Shown here piece by piece: positions 37,501-50,641 of a DNA stretch of 56,259 nucleotides. The number at the start of each line of letters is the position of its first letter. The stretch's first letter is position 1. The stretch is taken from NCBI GenBank assembly GCA_009869945.1, contig WIXG01000438.1, positions 1 through 56,259 on the forward strand, written 5' to 3'. The DNA is from Mesaphorura yosii. Taxonomy: Eukaryota > Arthropoda > Collembola > Poduromorpha > Tullbergiidae. The notes under the pieces are model-generated. The model worked only from the letters and a program-made list of their open reading frames with translations, was not told the origin of the DNA and did not search any database. The translations under genes and the position numbers were made by a program.

Positions 37501-40500
37501 TCTGTGCCTGTGTAAATTTGCAAAAGCCAGACCGGCAGGATGACGCGGTGCCGAAGTGGTGCGCTTGCTCTCTGAGGTGTGCACCTGCCATGGCCATATA
37601 TAGCAACACGAGACCTCACAGTTTCTGATCACAGCCGTGGCATGGTACTTAGAAACTAATAAAATATGAAAAATAAGGCTGCCCTCATTCATTTGAGAGC
37701 ATAATACTGAGCGGTTGTGTCTGGCTCATGCGCGGTATCGGCCACACAGACCATGGCGACATCAAACAAATACCTAGTACGGCACTAAAAAAACAAAAAA
37801 CAGGCAGAGTGGAATAGAATTTCAATTTTGCAATTAGCAGATTGACACGAATGGCATGAAAGCAAAACCAGACTCAAATTAAGTTACTCTTTTACACTGG
37901 TTTCCGTTTTCACCCCTTCCCTGCTTCAGACCGAACACCGAAGTGAAGCTAAAAAGGTGCTTAACAAAAGCAAAACGGATAAGGTGGTCGCCATTTTCAC
38001 TAGAGTTCATGTCTTAAAAACTGGAAAGTAATGTAATGCGTGAATAAATAATGTCTCATTTAGTCTGTCCATTTAGATTAGAAACGTGCCGCAGACGTAG
38101 CTAATACACTAACCAAATAAAGAAAACTCTAAACTGAAGCTGACGCTCATAAATAAACACTATTGATATTGCCCTGTGCCTACTTCTTGTTTCCTTTGTT
38201 GAACGTATTTAATTTATTCACATTGCGTGTTTAGCACATAGCATTGGCCTTCTCCTCAGACTCATCATCGTCATCATTATCGCATCAGTGACCATTGCCA
38301 CAGCCAAACGCGAAACGAGTCAAACGACTAATGTTGGCTTTGTTGCTCTTGCCTATGGAGAGTGAAGATGCTGCGCTACGCGACTATACGCACAGACCTT
38401 CTTCAATAACTTGCACACGCAGGACTACTAGTATACCGATGAGAAAGGTAGTTGTATAATTACATAATTCAAGCAGAGGCAGAGGAGCAGTAAAGTAGTG
38501 TGTTATTATGTTATGAGAAGTGGTTGTGGAATTGGGGAAAAGGTCAAGGAAGACTTCACCAAGGTGAAGCGAAGCACAGGCAAGACAAGGAGGGGAGTCT
38601 CCAGAGAGCGTGGACAAGAAAGCGGCCAGTGTCTGCTTGCTTCATGAGATCATTACTATTTTGTCATTGTTGTTTCTTAACTTACGGGACGAAACCCACA
38701 TCTTTGTAACATTTTAATGCGAGAATAACGTGCTTAAGCTTTGGACTTATGCTTGTGGGTATACCCTTTGCATTTTGCTTTTGCATGCTTGAAAATTACG
38801 TAAACTTCTCCTAAGCAGAATGCAAGCGATAAATCAAACGGGCAAAATTACACCGCAATTTCGAACAAGATTTCTTGTCTGGGGTCAAATATGACAGTAT
38901 GGCAACACTGGACACGTGCACAATGGGCACACATGCGGGCCCCATTTCGATTTCGCAAAAGTAGGGCCATGCAGAGACCAGCCCTGATTTACAATAGGAC
39001 AACGAATCTCTTAATTGTTCTCCCCAAAATAGCAGAGATAAAAACAATAATACAATAACTCATTAGGATCATAATTTTAGTCATGGGTTGATAGAAATAA
39101 ATCCCGTTATTGGTTGAGGACAGACGGATAGAGCATGGCGACGGCAAGCAATGACGAAGAACGGAATGTGGAGTTCATTTTGCAAATAAATATACACTGG
39201 GCGCATGCTGATTACAAACGATGAGGATGAGAATGCGGTGACGGCGTCCCGGGTTCTGAAGAATCTAACTCACGGTTAACTGAACTGACGACTTGTGCGC
39301 TGCTTCTGCTCGCATTTTTGTAAGTTAGATATTTATAATACGCGTTTATTTACATGTAAATGCCGGTACGTGCAGATGTCGTAGCGGCGGATCATCGTGG
39401 TGAGTGTGGTCTGTTGGTGCTTTTACGAAGAAGAATACACTCACTGAAGAGCACGCATCACCACGCTTTCTTCTTGCAGAAGCATGGTTATTTTTGTGTG
39501 GAATGAAGTAGTCGTTAGTTGTGTAAAATGGAGATGTGTAATAACTTCCGTATAAAAATATTGCATGGTGGACAGTACAGCTCGAGCTCCATGCTTGCAG
39601 TTATGTACCAGATGGCATAATTTGCAGTCAATGTGCCAATACAGCCAGCACGTATCGAGTACTGAAGTATCAGATCATCCTGAATAAATATGAAAATTAT
39701 TCTGTTGTGTTTCGCCACTGCCACTTGCCATTGCGGCCAGCCACGATTATGGTTACTGAATAACTGAAGGCATCACATTTGCGCTTTAGCCTCTGGTCCG
39801 ACGCTACTGGACTGCTGTGTAAACGCAAAAGCGAGAATCAACAATAACAGTCTCTCTTCTCATTACGGCTTGGCTCATGGCTTTTACCTTTGACCTCGGA
39901 GCGCGAGGGCACATGGCAGATAGGAAACAGAAATGAATCATGCAACCACAAAGCCTCACAAAGGACTTTGTTTCAGTTTCATCTTCTGCATTAAATTATA
40001 GGCCATCGTCATGCTATCGCACTTCACTGACTTAACCTGAAAAGAACATCAATCCCAATTCCTGGACAGATTTGACAAAAAAGTCAGGCTGATAATGAGT
40101 TGAGGAAGAATGCATGCTAATATTTTACACGAATTAGCTCGGACAACGGATTCGGCGCTCTTCAGATGAACCACCTACTGGTGTGGGCCATAGATTAGAT
40201 TCGACCGATTCTGATTCTATCTTTGCACTACAGTTTAGCATCATGGAGTTTCAAGCAACTAAATTAGACATGAATATCGGATTTTCGTCTTTTCCCATGC
40301 TCGCATTGAATACGACGATACAGCATCTGAAATTATGACCTGACCTTGACATGAGATGAATAGGACGCTTTTCTATACAATGGCTGTGTAGTTCGCAAAA
40401 GCAAAGGTACGAGATAAGCAGTCAAGAGACAATGAGACAATAGAGAGGATGGAAATGAAGATATGGTGATGAATCTTATCGCGGAAGCAAGCTGATGAAA

Positions 40501-43500
40501 GTTGATTCACTCACCTTCTTTGCCCGATACTTCAAGGAAGATTTGGTAACCCACAATAATTCGGAGCCACTGCAACTCTAAACTAAGAAACTTATCAAAA
40601 GGTTAAAACTGTGGAAAATGAAATAAGAAAACTGATAAACTTTATAAAAATAAAGTGTTATGAGATTAAATTCTGTTAAAATCTTCGTTGCTGAAGATGT
40701 GGACACCCGTCGAGTCTGCTTTACAAATCATTGGAACACAATCGTTACTGCCTGACAGAACTGTCGACTCTAGAAGACAGGACACGTGGACAAAGGGACG
40801 CTGTTAGAAGCAATTTGAAATTGCTGATTCCAGTTAATTAATCCATTAATTGATATGGTGATAGGTGGAAAGTGGAAAATAAGAATGTGATCTTAGGGCA
40901 AGAGAAGACACACTCGCGTACTAGCACTACCAGGTTTACTAGTCGAGTCGGAGAATAAAATTGGGAATGAGAACTTTTTCTAGCCTCGCTCAGCGCAGTC
41001 TGTGCTGACCAGCAAATGCAAGAGGGGCATGCATGTGAGTGCTGCAATGCTTGGCTTGGCAATGCAAAGCAAAGACGGACAAAATCGTGTTGATTTTTCC
41101 TGCTCACTCGCACGAGTTTTACATGTACCGAGACTGCGGCATGCAAAAAAAACAAGGACCACGCAGCAAAAGAGTCTACAATGCTTTCATGGACAAGATT
41201 GCATAAATGTGACACGAGAGGACTCCCTAAGGCTCTCCTGCACGCGGGAACCAGCTCGTCTCCATGCCAGACAGACATTGCGAACTAAAAAAACTAAACT
41301 GTGGTCCTCCTCTCAAACTCGTCTCGTCCGTGCTCTGATGGGCAAGCATGACTCATTTCTTGGTGTACATGTGCAGGACTGTAGTGTACACGCTCATAGC
41401 CGCCATTGTAGCCAGCAGCCTCGCAGAACTGGTTTTTTGGAATTCATTTATGGGTCGTACGTCTGGCGTGCTTAAAGCTTGGCAGTGCTGGGCTAACTTA
41501 GCGGAAGGCGGAGCAGGCGGCATCAAAAGCCACTAGGTTTCGACTTTGTCATAAGAAGTCGCTTGCAAGCGTGCTTTTGTTTATCAAGTTCTGTTGGAGT
41601 TTTTGCTCTGACTGAGACAAAGATCAGTTATGTTTACCAATGAATAAATGTTGGTTATGTTATAAATGCGCAAGTGGTTTTCGGGTTTACCAGTCTAGCC
41701 TCGGCTAATCCAGCGGATAATTCGCAAGTCTGCCAATCTTCAGGATTTCAATTCTTTGTTTGATTGTGGAGTCGCATGGCTGCATATCTCATTACTTGAG
41801 CGGAGAGATTATTCTCCGGAGCCAATGGCCAATACCTTCACTGTTCATTGTAATTGAATGGGTGACGATGACTTTAATTATTTTTGCCATGAAGCTTGAC
41901 CGCACGCTCTTAGGTATTTGGCTTACAATTCTATCCCCGAAATAACCATTTTTTGGTGGAGTGGTCAGCTCAAAAAGAGAAAGTATTGTAGCATTTCGCG
42001 TAAGACAAGAATGAAAAGAAAGCACGGCAGCGGTTTAATAATGGAGGGAATGAGTATTGAGCTAGTGAGACGAGCACATGTCCCAGAATTCCATTTGTTA
42101 AATAAAAACGGCGCTAAAATTGTGGTAGTACAAAGAGTGTGCTGTACATGCACAAATAACAAGATGATGAACGAAGAAGATCAAGAGCAATGCATCCCTT
42201 TGTCACTCATAAACTGCCGATGCAGAAAACCATACGAATTTGCTGTGGTGTGGTGTAGAGCATACCTCACTCGAAATACTTCGAATATCTTCATCAGCCA
42301 GCCGATTCATTGGTGGAAGTCCTGGAAAACCCTTGCCGCTTTTGTATGAGGATTTAAGCGGTGCTGTGTTTAAAGCACATTCTTCATGATTCCTGGGATT
42401 GCGTTAAATCCTTAACATTAAAGTACCACGCGGAGAGGAGAAGGGATGACTGACGAAGTACCTCCCTCGCACACCTTCTGAGGAAACCAAGTACCCTTGT
42501 GCAATGCAACAGCAGCATTGTTGAGAATGTACGCATTGCTGGACAGCCGCCGTACCCTTTTTCAGTAAATTGGCGCGTATTTGGCTCAAGATGAGAGTTT
42601 GCATCGGCGGAATTGAATGAGAGACACAAAATACGTTCATTTCGTCGGTCTTTGATTCAAGAACGAGGTTACGTATTGTTAAAAAATAGTTTCAGTTTAG
42701 TGCTCGGGCTCAGGCCGCCAAATTACAATCGTGCATATTATTTATAACTGCGCAGTCCAGGTTGGGATATTTCGAGTCAATAAGGCGAGGTTTTTATGGA
42801 GACATAATTAACAACGCATCGCATCGGGTCGTGTAATCACATTATTGCAGTTTCACCCTTGTTTTGCATTACATAACGCAATCGCACTCCACGATCCACT
42901 TGTGTTGCGTTGAGGCAAGTTCATTGTGAGACAGTTCTTGGCAGTGCAACTGCAGGACAAGGGGACTCAATCGTGGTGGTTGCGGATTTCTGTCTTTCTC
43001 TTGTGTGAGTTCTGTACCACTGAGTGAATATGCAAAGTGGTACATGAATGTAAATAAAGAATTTATAAACACCATACATTAATATGTACCCGCCGCTGCA
43101 GCTTACAAGATCATTGACAATTTACTAAAAAGCGAGCGAGATGTTATAATAATAGTGCCCGTGCTCATCATTCATTACGAAGTCAGGCTAGGAGCCACCA
43201 GAAGAAGAATATAGCGGCTGGTCTCATCCAGGCGAAGTTGCACTTGCAGTTTGACAATCAGTCACAACACATCGAGTCTTTGACAAATCACGTCACATCG
43301 AAACTGACAATCTGCCATTACTGTAGGAGTAGGAGAGAGCCTCATTGAGACTGCGTTTGGATTCAGCCAGCATCTTTAAGGGTAAAGGGTCAGAATACTA
43401 CAGTATAGCGTCGTGGGTGCATCTTCATTTGTCCTTTTCCTCGAGGAATTGGCAAGTCGACTTTTTCTCAGACGTCTAGAAGCTTTCGACAATGGTGAAA

Positions 43501-46500
43501 GCATCAACTTTTCCCTGCACAGTTTCAGATTGGGGACCCCCTTGACTTCACCAAAATTTGACCAACTTTGAACCGTCAAGATTCTATTCGCACCGTATTT
43601 TCCAAAAATTCTGGCGAGAATTGCATCCTGCTGCATTTTGCACGTTGCATGTGCATGCCACGGCCAACCCCACGAACAGTGAGACAAAGAGAAACCGAAG
43701 CGTGAAAACAATAACAAAGAGCGACCGAAGGTCCATCCAACTTTCTGCATCGGTAAGTTTCAAGAATTTTCATAACCTCATAAACAAGGTGATAATTATA
43801 AGGTCTGGTGCGCTTGCTTGCTGCTTATGCTCATGTTGAGACTTCTCAAGGCTTGTGATTCATTCCGAATGTACATAATTGGAGTTGATTCATTCAAGCG
43901 TTCTCTTTGTAATTAAAACTCCGAGGCAATATGAGAATTACGGCAGATCGAAGGACTCTTCATCACTTTCACTTCTTTAAAATCCCGCTACACCGACATG
44001 TTTCTCGTATTGAAGCAATGCTTTGGCTTTAATGGTCCGCTTTGAAGTCGAAACAAGCTACGTATGGCATGGCATTGACGCGCTTGCTGAGCTCAGCAAC
44101 CCTTTACGACCGATTCAATTCGAGTACTTCAACCAAAGAACCTATGCTAAAGATATTTTGCATTCCTTCAGCTTCAGCTTCCAAGAACCACACCACAACG
44201 GGTTCAGTGCCTAGCCTGTCCAGCTTACAGGTGCCGACAAGGCAAAACTCATCTTTAAGGAATTTTTTGTAAAAGGGTACTTTTTGTCAATAGCATGGGG
44301 AAAAGTCACTCATCTTTTACACCATTCTTTATTTGCTCATTCATAATTTAACAAAGTCTGCATACCTTCACGGACTCATCTTTCATGACTTGACCAATGC
44401 ATCAGACAATCTCACGGGTGGTTTAAACACAGAATGCAGTCGCCAGTCTGTACGCTGTGTGCAGTGTTCTCCCGAATGAAATCATCAGAACTGCGCAAAG
44501 AATTTGCTTTACACCTTTCCAGTTGACTCGTCAGTGCGAGTGTGAGACAGAGACGCGTAAAACCATGCAAGCTGTTGTCCAAGATCAGAGGTGCATTGCG
44601 TTCGTAATGCTGATTTTATTAGTTTTTCGGATTAATCCCCTCATGATTAATCATCAAGCGCCAAGAGGAATCGTCATTGACAAAATTAAACAATTTTAAA
44701 GTTTGTGCAGAAAACTTGCTCGGGCACATTTAAGATTCACAAACACAAGTGCGTACATTTAGCTGGTTTCTATGTAGTAGTATTACTGAGATTCGCCTCG
44801 TGCGCCCTGCCACTCTCGTTTCTCGATAATTTGGACGCGTCTTTTTTCACTCTTTCCTTTTGTTCTGATATTTTGCGGTTCCCTCCCAAACGTAGTACAA
44901 TGCACGCAATATCCATTTTCCCAGTCCAGTCTCCGTTTGCTTTTTATCATTTCACACTACGTCTTTTCTCAGAGTTAAAACCAAGATACTACACTGAATT
45001 GCGTAGCTGGCTCATCGTCTAATTGCCAAGTTTCTCAGTAGCAATAATTTCATACATTTCTTACATATCTTGCGGTTAGAGGTCGAGTATTTCTGTGGAA
45101 CGTCGTTCACTTTTTTATGCATAAAATCCACAATCCACATTCTTTTGGACGGATAATTAATGGGTCAATATTTAATTAAACAGAATCGTACAAGAAGTAT
45201 GGTCATTTAAGATTTCAGTTTAAAGCTTGAAAAACGTTGTCTCATCTGACCAAACAATGTGCAGTCTCATTCCCAAAACTCAAATAGCGCGTTAAACGCA
45301 CAATGGCAATTATAATATTCCACTGTGACATTATGCGAGCGCGCTGGCTTTGTCGCCCCACTGGTCTTGCTCTTGGACTTGGTCTTGGTGTCTGGTGGGT
45401 TTCTTTGTTATCTACTTTCTCATGTTCCTCATGTCTCATGTCTCATCTCCATCCGAAACAAAATCTTGTGCCATAAGTCATAAAGTGTCAAATTCCTGCA
45501 CTTGCTCACATAAAGTTCATCTTTCATTGTGTCTGTCCTGCACTGTTCTATGACAGCGTTAGTTCAAGTTCTTAGCTTCATTGATAATTTCATCCATGCA
45601 TAAACTCTCACTTCAGACAGTCTCTGTCCGATGTCTTTATATGCTTAAGTTCCATTTTATTGATATCACATAAATTTAATGGATTTTTGTTCTTTGAGCA
45701 CTACAGCCCGCTCTCTGATTCTGATACGGATGTTGCCAATGCCCTTTGTCATTTGTTCGTTCCCACGATCCGCTCCATGAAGTTTCCACCGTTGACGCTA
45801 CTTAAAATCGTCCATTGCACTTTGCTGCGAGTGTGCTGATAAGTTCCAGTGGTCATGGTCTGGTCCATTCTTTTAGAAGCACGTTGGGACGCGGGAGCGG
45901 GACCGGGCAGGCTCTGTAGTACAACAATTAGAGTACACTGTAGTGCTTTGTGTTCCTGATTAACTTTGTGGTAAAGGCAAAAAATGAGGATTAATCTGGA
46001 TGGAGTCATTTGTACCACTTGTGCATTGAGTGCAGGGCTTGACTGCTGCTGCTGCTGGCAGACAAAGAACCAGTGGCAAGTCGAACACAAGGTTAAATAG
46101 CAGATGCGTTGAATATAAATCGGGTTTAAATCCGCGCAATCGTACGCAGCGAAACATGCAACATCTTTGTCGTCTGGCAATAAAGAAGTGGGTTTTCCCA
46201 TCATGCATCAGCGCAACACGGGATTTTATTTAAAGCAATTTTGACTCATGAAATCTTGCCTTGTTGCTCGTTGTTTTATGTTAAGAAATTCGGACGCAAA
46301 AGAGAAGGCAAAAGACTAAGAGGGCGAAAAAGGTTGGAGAGACGGTGGCAGAGCGGAAGAGAGAGAAACAGCAACAGGTTGTTTGCTATGTGAAAAGAGT
46401 TTCGTCGGTCCGGAAAGAATTGAGTACTGCTTTTGTGTAGGATTTGCATTTTGCGTAAGAGTACTGCCACGACATATGAACCTCGTCGTTTTCCTTTCTT

Positions 46501-48210
46501 TGTCTCTCCATCTCATTGACTGTTGTAATTGTACAGGAAACAAAGACAACAAAAATACAATTAAATTTCTTCCTTAAATAATAAACAGAAAGAAAGAGAG
46601 AATCCAGTGCCAGAGTGATTTTGGCGCCTGAAACTACTTTTTGCCCAACATAATGTACGCGGCAGGTTCTTAATTTGTAGTTTGATATCATTTGATTGCG
46701 CACGATGGGAACTGAGACTAAGAACTGAGGAGAACCTCCGCAACCTGTCCCTATTCCTGAAATAAAAACAAGAACGCAGGCGCAACAGGTGCGTACTTGC
46801 TTGCCATGAGACATACGTCGCGTTACGTGCATGCATGTGAAAATTGTTAAATACAATCCGGTCGTAATCGGCAGCAGGTGCTCTGCTGCTAATGTCCACT
46901 GGTCAATTTCACCCTTTTTTAGTTGTAGGTCAGACATCAGTCGTGAGTCAAATGGGTAACAGCAGCAGGATGTAATTTCTTCTGTCTTTCTCGCTCGCTT
47001 TCTTTGTGTCCGTCAATTCGTTAGTAAATTGAGCAATCTTTAAACGGTCGCCATGCGCAGCGACTGACATGATCTTTGTGTCTTTTAACCGGCACAGGTT
47101 CATGCCGTGACTGGAATTGCCGCTTTAATTTGACCGCAGGTTCGCCATAAGGCATCCATTTACGTAAATCACTCTGGTTCAAATGAATTTCTTGATTGCT
47201 GGCCAGCCTACTCCACAATCGGCCGGCTGGCAATCTGGCACCGGGTTGTGAGAGTGCAGGTTCTTTTTGTTCGTTTCGTTTTCAGTCCATTTGTTCATCA
47301 AGACCAAAGACAATTAAAGTAAAGCAGGTTTGATATCAAAGCAGCCCCGGCGACCGCTCACCCCTGCCACATTTTCCTTTACTTTGTGCAAACGGTCCTA
47401 CCACATGGCGGTCACTGATGTCGAGTCCCCTTAAGTTTTTTGCAATAAATTCGCATCTTGCATTGAGTTTTGCCATTACAAATTAGTGCTGATTTGGCAA
47501 TGTCTAGCACTCGTCCAGGTTCACTCGTGCTATCGGGCACATGTGGTCTGAGACGCTAGAGCAGTGCACACAGCCGCAGCCGTGCCGATTATACAATGCT
47601 GAGTCGCTCATTCAAATTACAATTTTGTATCATTTTATTATGAGGTTACGAAATTACGACTTGCACTTGCTCGTCTTGATGGCGATGAACTCTGTCCACG
47701 GCTCCGAATGTAAAACATACATTTTAATCTTACGAACTCTTGACTTCTTTGATGTCAACAACAGCAATGGTTGACTCGTACGGGAGTTCTCATGAAGTTT
47801 TAAACGCAGATTACATTGTATGCATGCAGGGCAAAGCAGGGTCATGAGAATAAAGTGGCTGCAAGTTAGAATCATAAGTCGCCTGTTTTTCGCAAATGGG
47901 CGATGGTAAACCTGAAAATTAAGTGGATTTCTGGACGGGCGAAGTCACAAGCAGCGGCATACTCTAGTGCAATGGAATGGAACGCGCATTAAATCAACCA
48001 AGAGATAAAATAACAAAGTGGAGGCTGTGCATATTTAATCATGCTTACTGGAGTACGCTTGCAGCCGTTGTACGAGTTATTAATGTGTTTTTATAATGTA
48101 TAATTTCTGATGTGTTTGACAGATACGGCGACGAGACGCGAATGAGCAACTGCTGACTGGGTACACACAATTATAAAGTCCCAAGTTTATTAAGTGCAGC
48201 ACGCAAGAAA
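34521..48210. other. 13.7-kb gene-free interval between two divergent genes
   Basis: It separates the SERBP1/HABP4 start from the ZNF367 start; both are transcribed outward. No open frame here looks like a known protein, despite a few of 140-183 codons. A candidate 5' UTR intron for SERBP1/HABP4 (about 34743-34550, donor GCAG|GTAGCG, acceptor GTTTCAG) lies at the left edge. A weak tRNA-like A-box occurs at about 37306. Near 48123 an acceptor-like TTTGACAG suggests an upstream non-coding ZNF367 exon. The rest shows mixed composition with no transposon open frame. Confidence 0.55.
48142..48156 (+). other. Possible upstream ORF before ZNF367
   Basis: ATG-AGC-AAC-TGC-TGA, four codons, ends 54 nt before the ZNF367 start codon and would lie in the 5' UTR if the acceptor-like site at 48121-48122 is used. 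A TATAAAG at 48172-48178 could instead be a core promoter, which would exclude the uORF from the mRNA. Confidence 0.3.
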
Positions 48211-50641
48211 ATGAGTCTCAGTAACTTTGCATTAGCCGATTCAACAACAAACCTCGTTCCAGTGGCATCCACATCCACGGCTGCTGAGCAGTTGAAAAGA
48301 TTCACGTCTAGCATAGATTCCCGGGCTATTTTTCACCAAATGCTACCGAAAGTAAATGATTGTGAGAAAGTCATCTCAATAAATACAGCTACGACGCATG
48401 GTTCTGGTCTTGCATCTCCATCGCTTTCTTCATCCTCTCCGTGCAGAGAGAAAGCAACAAGGACAAAAGAAATGAGGAAGCCGTCTCAAGCAACACGCTC
48501 CCCACAACAGAGAGAAAGCACGATGGAATGGACACATTCTCGTGTCGAGGATGATGAGGTGAATTCAGTCACGTCGAGATGTTCCAGCAGCGGAGTTCCG
48601 CCGCACAGTCCAACTGGGTCAGACGAAAACGAGACGACGCGTCGTGGTCGTCCGCGGCAGGACGTGGTTCAGTCACTCATTCAGCAGGGCTCGACCTCGG
48701 TGAGTTCCATCAAGTGCCAATACTGTACGAGAGTGTTTCCTCGAGAGAAATCATTGCAAGCACATCTTCGAACTCACACGGGAGAAAAACCGTACATTTG
48801 TGACTTCCCGGACTGTGGCCGTGCGTTTACTCAAAGCGGACAGCTTAAGACGCATCAGCGGCTTCATGCTGGTGAAAAGCCGTTTGTTTGCTCTTACGAT
48901 GGGTAAGTAAATGCTTCAAGGCACTCATTGAAGATCTTCCTTGCCTTACTCAATCTCATTCTTGCGTTTCTCGTCTTTGCAGATGCAGCGTCAGGTTTAC
49001 ACATGCGAATCGCCACTGTCCATCGCATCCACACGCTGCACTCAAAAGATGCAACGACTTTGTGCTAAAAGCAAATGTCAACAGTGACACGGTTCAAGGG
49101 GAGCAAGTGAAACTCTGGTTGGAGAGGTAAGCAGACGTTTAATTCTTACGTTTACTGCGCGTGCCATATTGGCAAGCTGACGTTCTGCGGGAATTTCAAA
49201 CAACCTTTTCTCTAGAAAAGCTTCATCTTGTTTACGCAAGTGTATTATCATGAGCGGACTGGCTACCGTATGCCATTAACCTTTCCATTTTTCCCATCGG
49301 CTAGGTTGAGCGCGGATACGTTTAGAGTTTCAGCTCTACAAACTTGTTCTTTTCATCATCATCGGTTTCCCAGATAATTCCCGATAAAATTTGGTGCAGT
49401 TATCTGCCTGAGAACCTCCACACCTGAACGGACTTGAGACGCCAGAAGCCCTTTCATCCGGTCCATTCATCACTGATTAAACAGTTTAAAGTGAAGTGTG
49501 GAGTCGGACGGGAAAGTCTAGACGTTATCTTTTATGCGATTAGGAAGGCAATCATAAAACTTCATTTCTATGCATTCTGTCCTTTGCATGTTTGCTGATT
49601 GCGCGTTGAACGAAAATAGAAAGGGCTCCACATGCTAAAAGTTTATGGATGTTTGTGTACATTATGATTGACTCATCTGACTTTAACTTTGACAGATACA
49701 GACGTGACCGTGAAATTACAGCCACGGCAAAGTCACCAGGCTCGGCGACAGTGACGGGGCTCACGACAAAGAACTCACGATCGAAAAAGGCACGATCTGA
49801 CTCTGAGCAGGAGAATTTTGTGGGGTGCTTGATCAACACGACCGGCAACAACAGCCATAAAAATGTAAAGAGAGCGATAATTTCGATGGTGGAGAACGAC
49901 GACTACGATGACGATGATCGACTTGTGATCGTCGAGGACAACAACAACGACGTTTTCAGTGCATGCGGGAATGCGTACAATTCTTCGAAGCCTCGAGAAA
50001 AGCTGCAGACTTATGACTTGTACAAGAGCAACAGCAACCATCATTACCCAGGTGCCACTTCAAGTTCCAGTCTTGGTCCGATTCCTACTCCGATGGGGCT
50101 CAATACACAAAGTAATTACATGCGCAACACAACTGCGAACAACACGCTCGCTGGTGGGTCGACGTTCGCGTCTCCTTCTTCCGATGGGCTGAACAGCAGT
50201 TGGTCGTCCTCGTCCACGTCTTCGATGAGCCCCAGCACGCCAAAGCCTGGGAAGTTGAAGACGCGCTGGTTGGAAGCCAGCAAGGAGATTTTCTTTGAGA
50301 GCAAGGCGGCCGTCAAATACTACCCTTGCGAAAGGAAACGACAGGAGCCAGTCTCGAGAGTGCTGCATGGCGCAGACAACGCTTACGGTCCCATGGATGT
50401 TGAGTACAATTCAATGCATCAAAGGAGGCCATCAGTGCTGGTTATGGCCGCGAATACTGACAATGCCAATTTCCAAGCTCAAGTTGTTGACAACAGATTC
50501 ATCGATGCCAATCTCTCTGGTCCTGCAACTGCCAAATCTCAAGCATTTTACGACCAGCATCCCGAACACCATTCCGCATATGCTCAGGTTGGGGCTGGAG
50601 TCAATGCTTTCCATCAAAGCCCTGTATATCGAAACTATTAA
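48211..50641 (+). CDS. ZNF367: C2H2 zinc-finger transcription factor ZNF367
   Basis: Nuclear DNA-binding factor. Three exons, 48211-48902, 48983-49126 and 49696-50641, encode 593 residues, much longer than human ZNF367 (about 350). An AT-hook-like RGRPR is at 145-149. Finger 1 is C169/C172/H185/H189 and finger 2 is C197/C202/H215/H219. The third, non-canonical finger C227-x4-C232-x9-H242-x3-H246 reads FTHANRHCPSHP, a signature shared with vertebrate ZNF367. Intron 1 falls between the two cysteines of finger 3. After QVKLWLERYRRDREI, similar to the vertebrate WLARYWEMRE segment, the protein runs into a long low-complexity tail rich in S, N, T and D with an acidic run at about 337-355. Intron 2 is 569 bp. 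The first methionine in this frame was taken as start; a non-coding 5' exon is possible. Confidence 0.92.
49127..49695 (+). other. Intron 2 of ZNF367
   Basis: A 569-bp intron with donor AG|GTAAGC and acceptor TTTGACAG|ATAC. It is several times longer than typical introns in this window. I see no exon or RNA gene in it. Confidence 0.8.

Noticed and set aside
37545..37600. Second tRNA-like A-box (TGCCGAAGTGG)
   Set aside because: No matching T-arm or acceptor stem follows at tRNA distance.
40838..41475. Overlapping plus and minus open frames of 157 and 146 codons
   Set aside because: They lie antisense to each other, neither resembles a known protein, and no splice partners are seen; slightly higher GC explains the fewer stops.
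41918..42349. 143-codon plus-strand frame with several cysteines
   Set aside because: The cysteines do not form a known zinc-binding or disulfide pattern, and no adjacent exon supports it.
46041..46056. Short CTG repeat
   Set aside because: Only about four to five units, too short to be a notable microsatellite.
46386..46937. 183-codon minus-strand open frame
   Set aside because: Longest frame in the desert, but the residue pattern is not domain-like, other frames overlap it, and one frame of this size is within chance.
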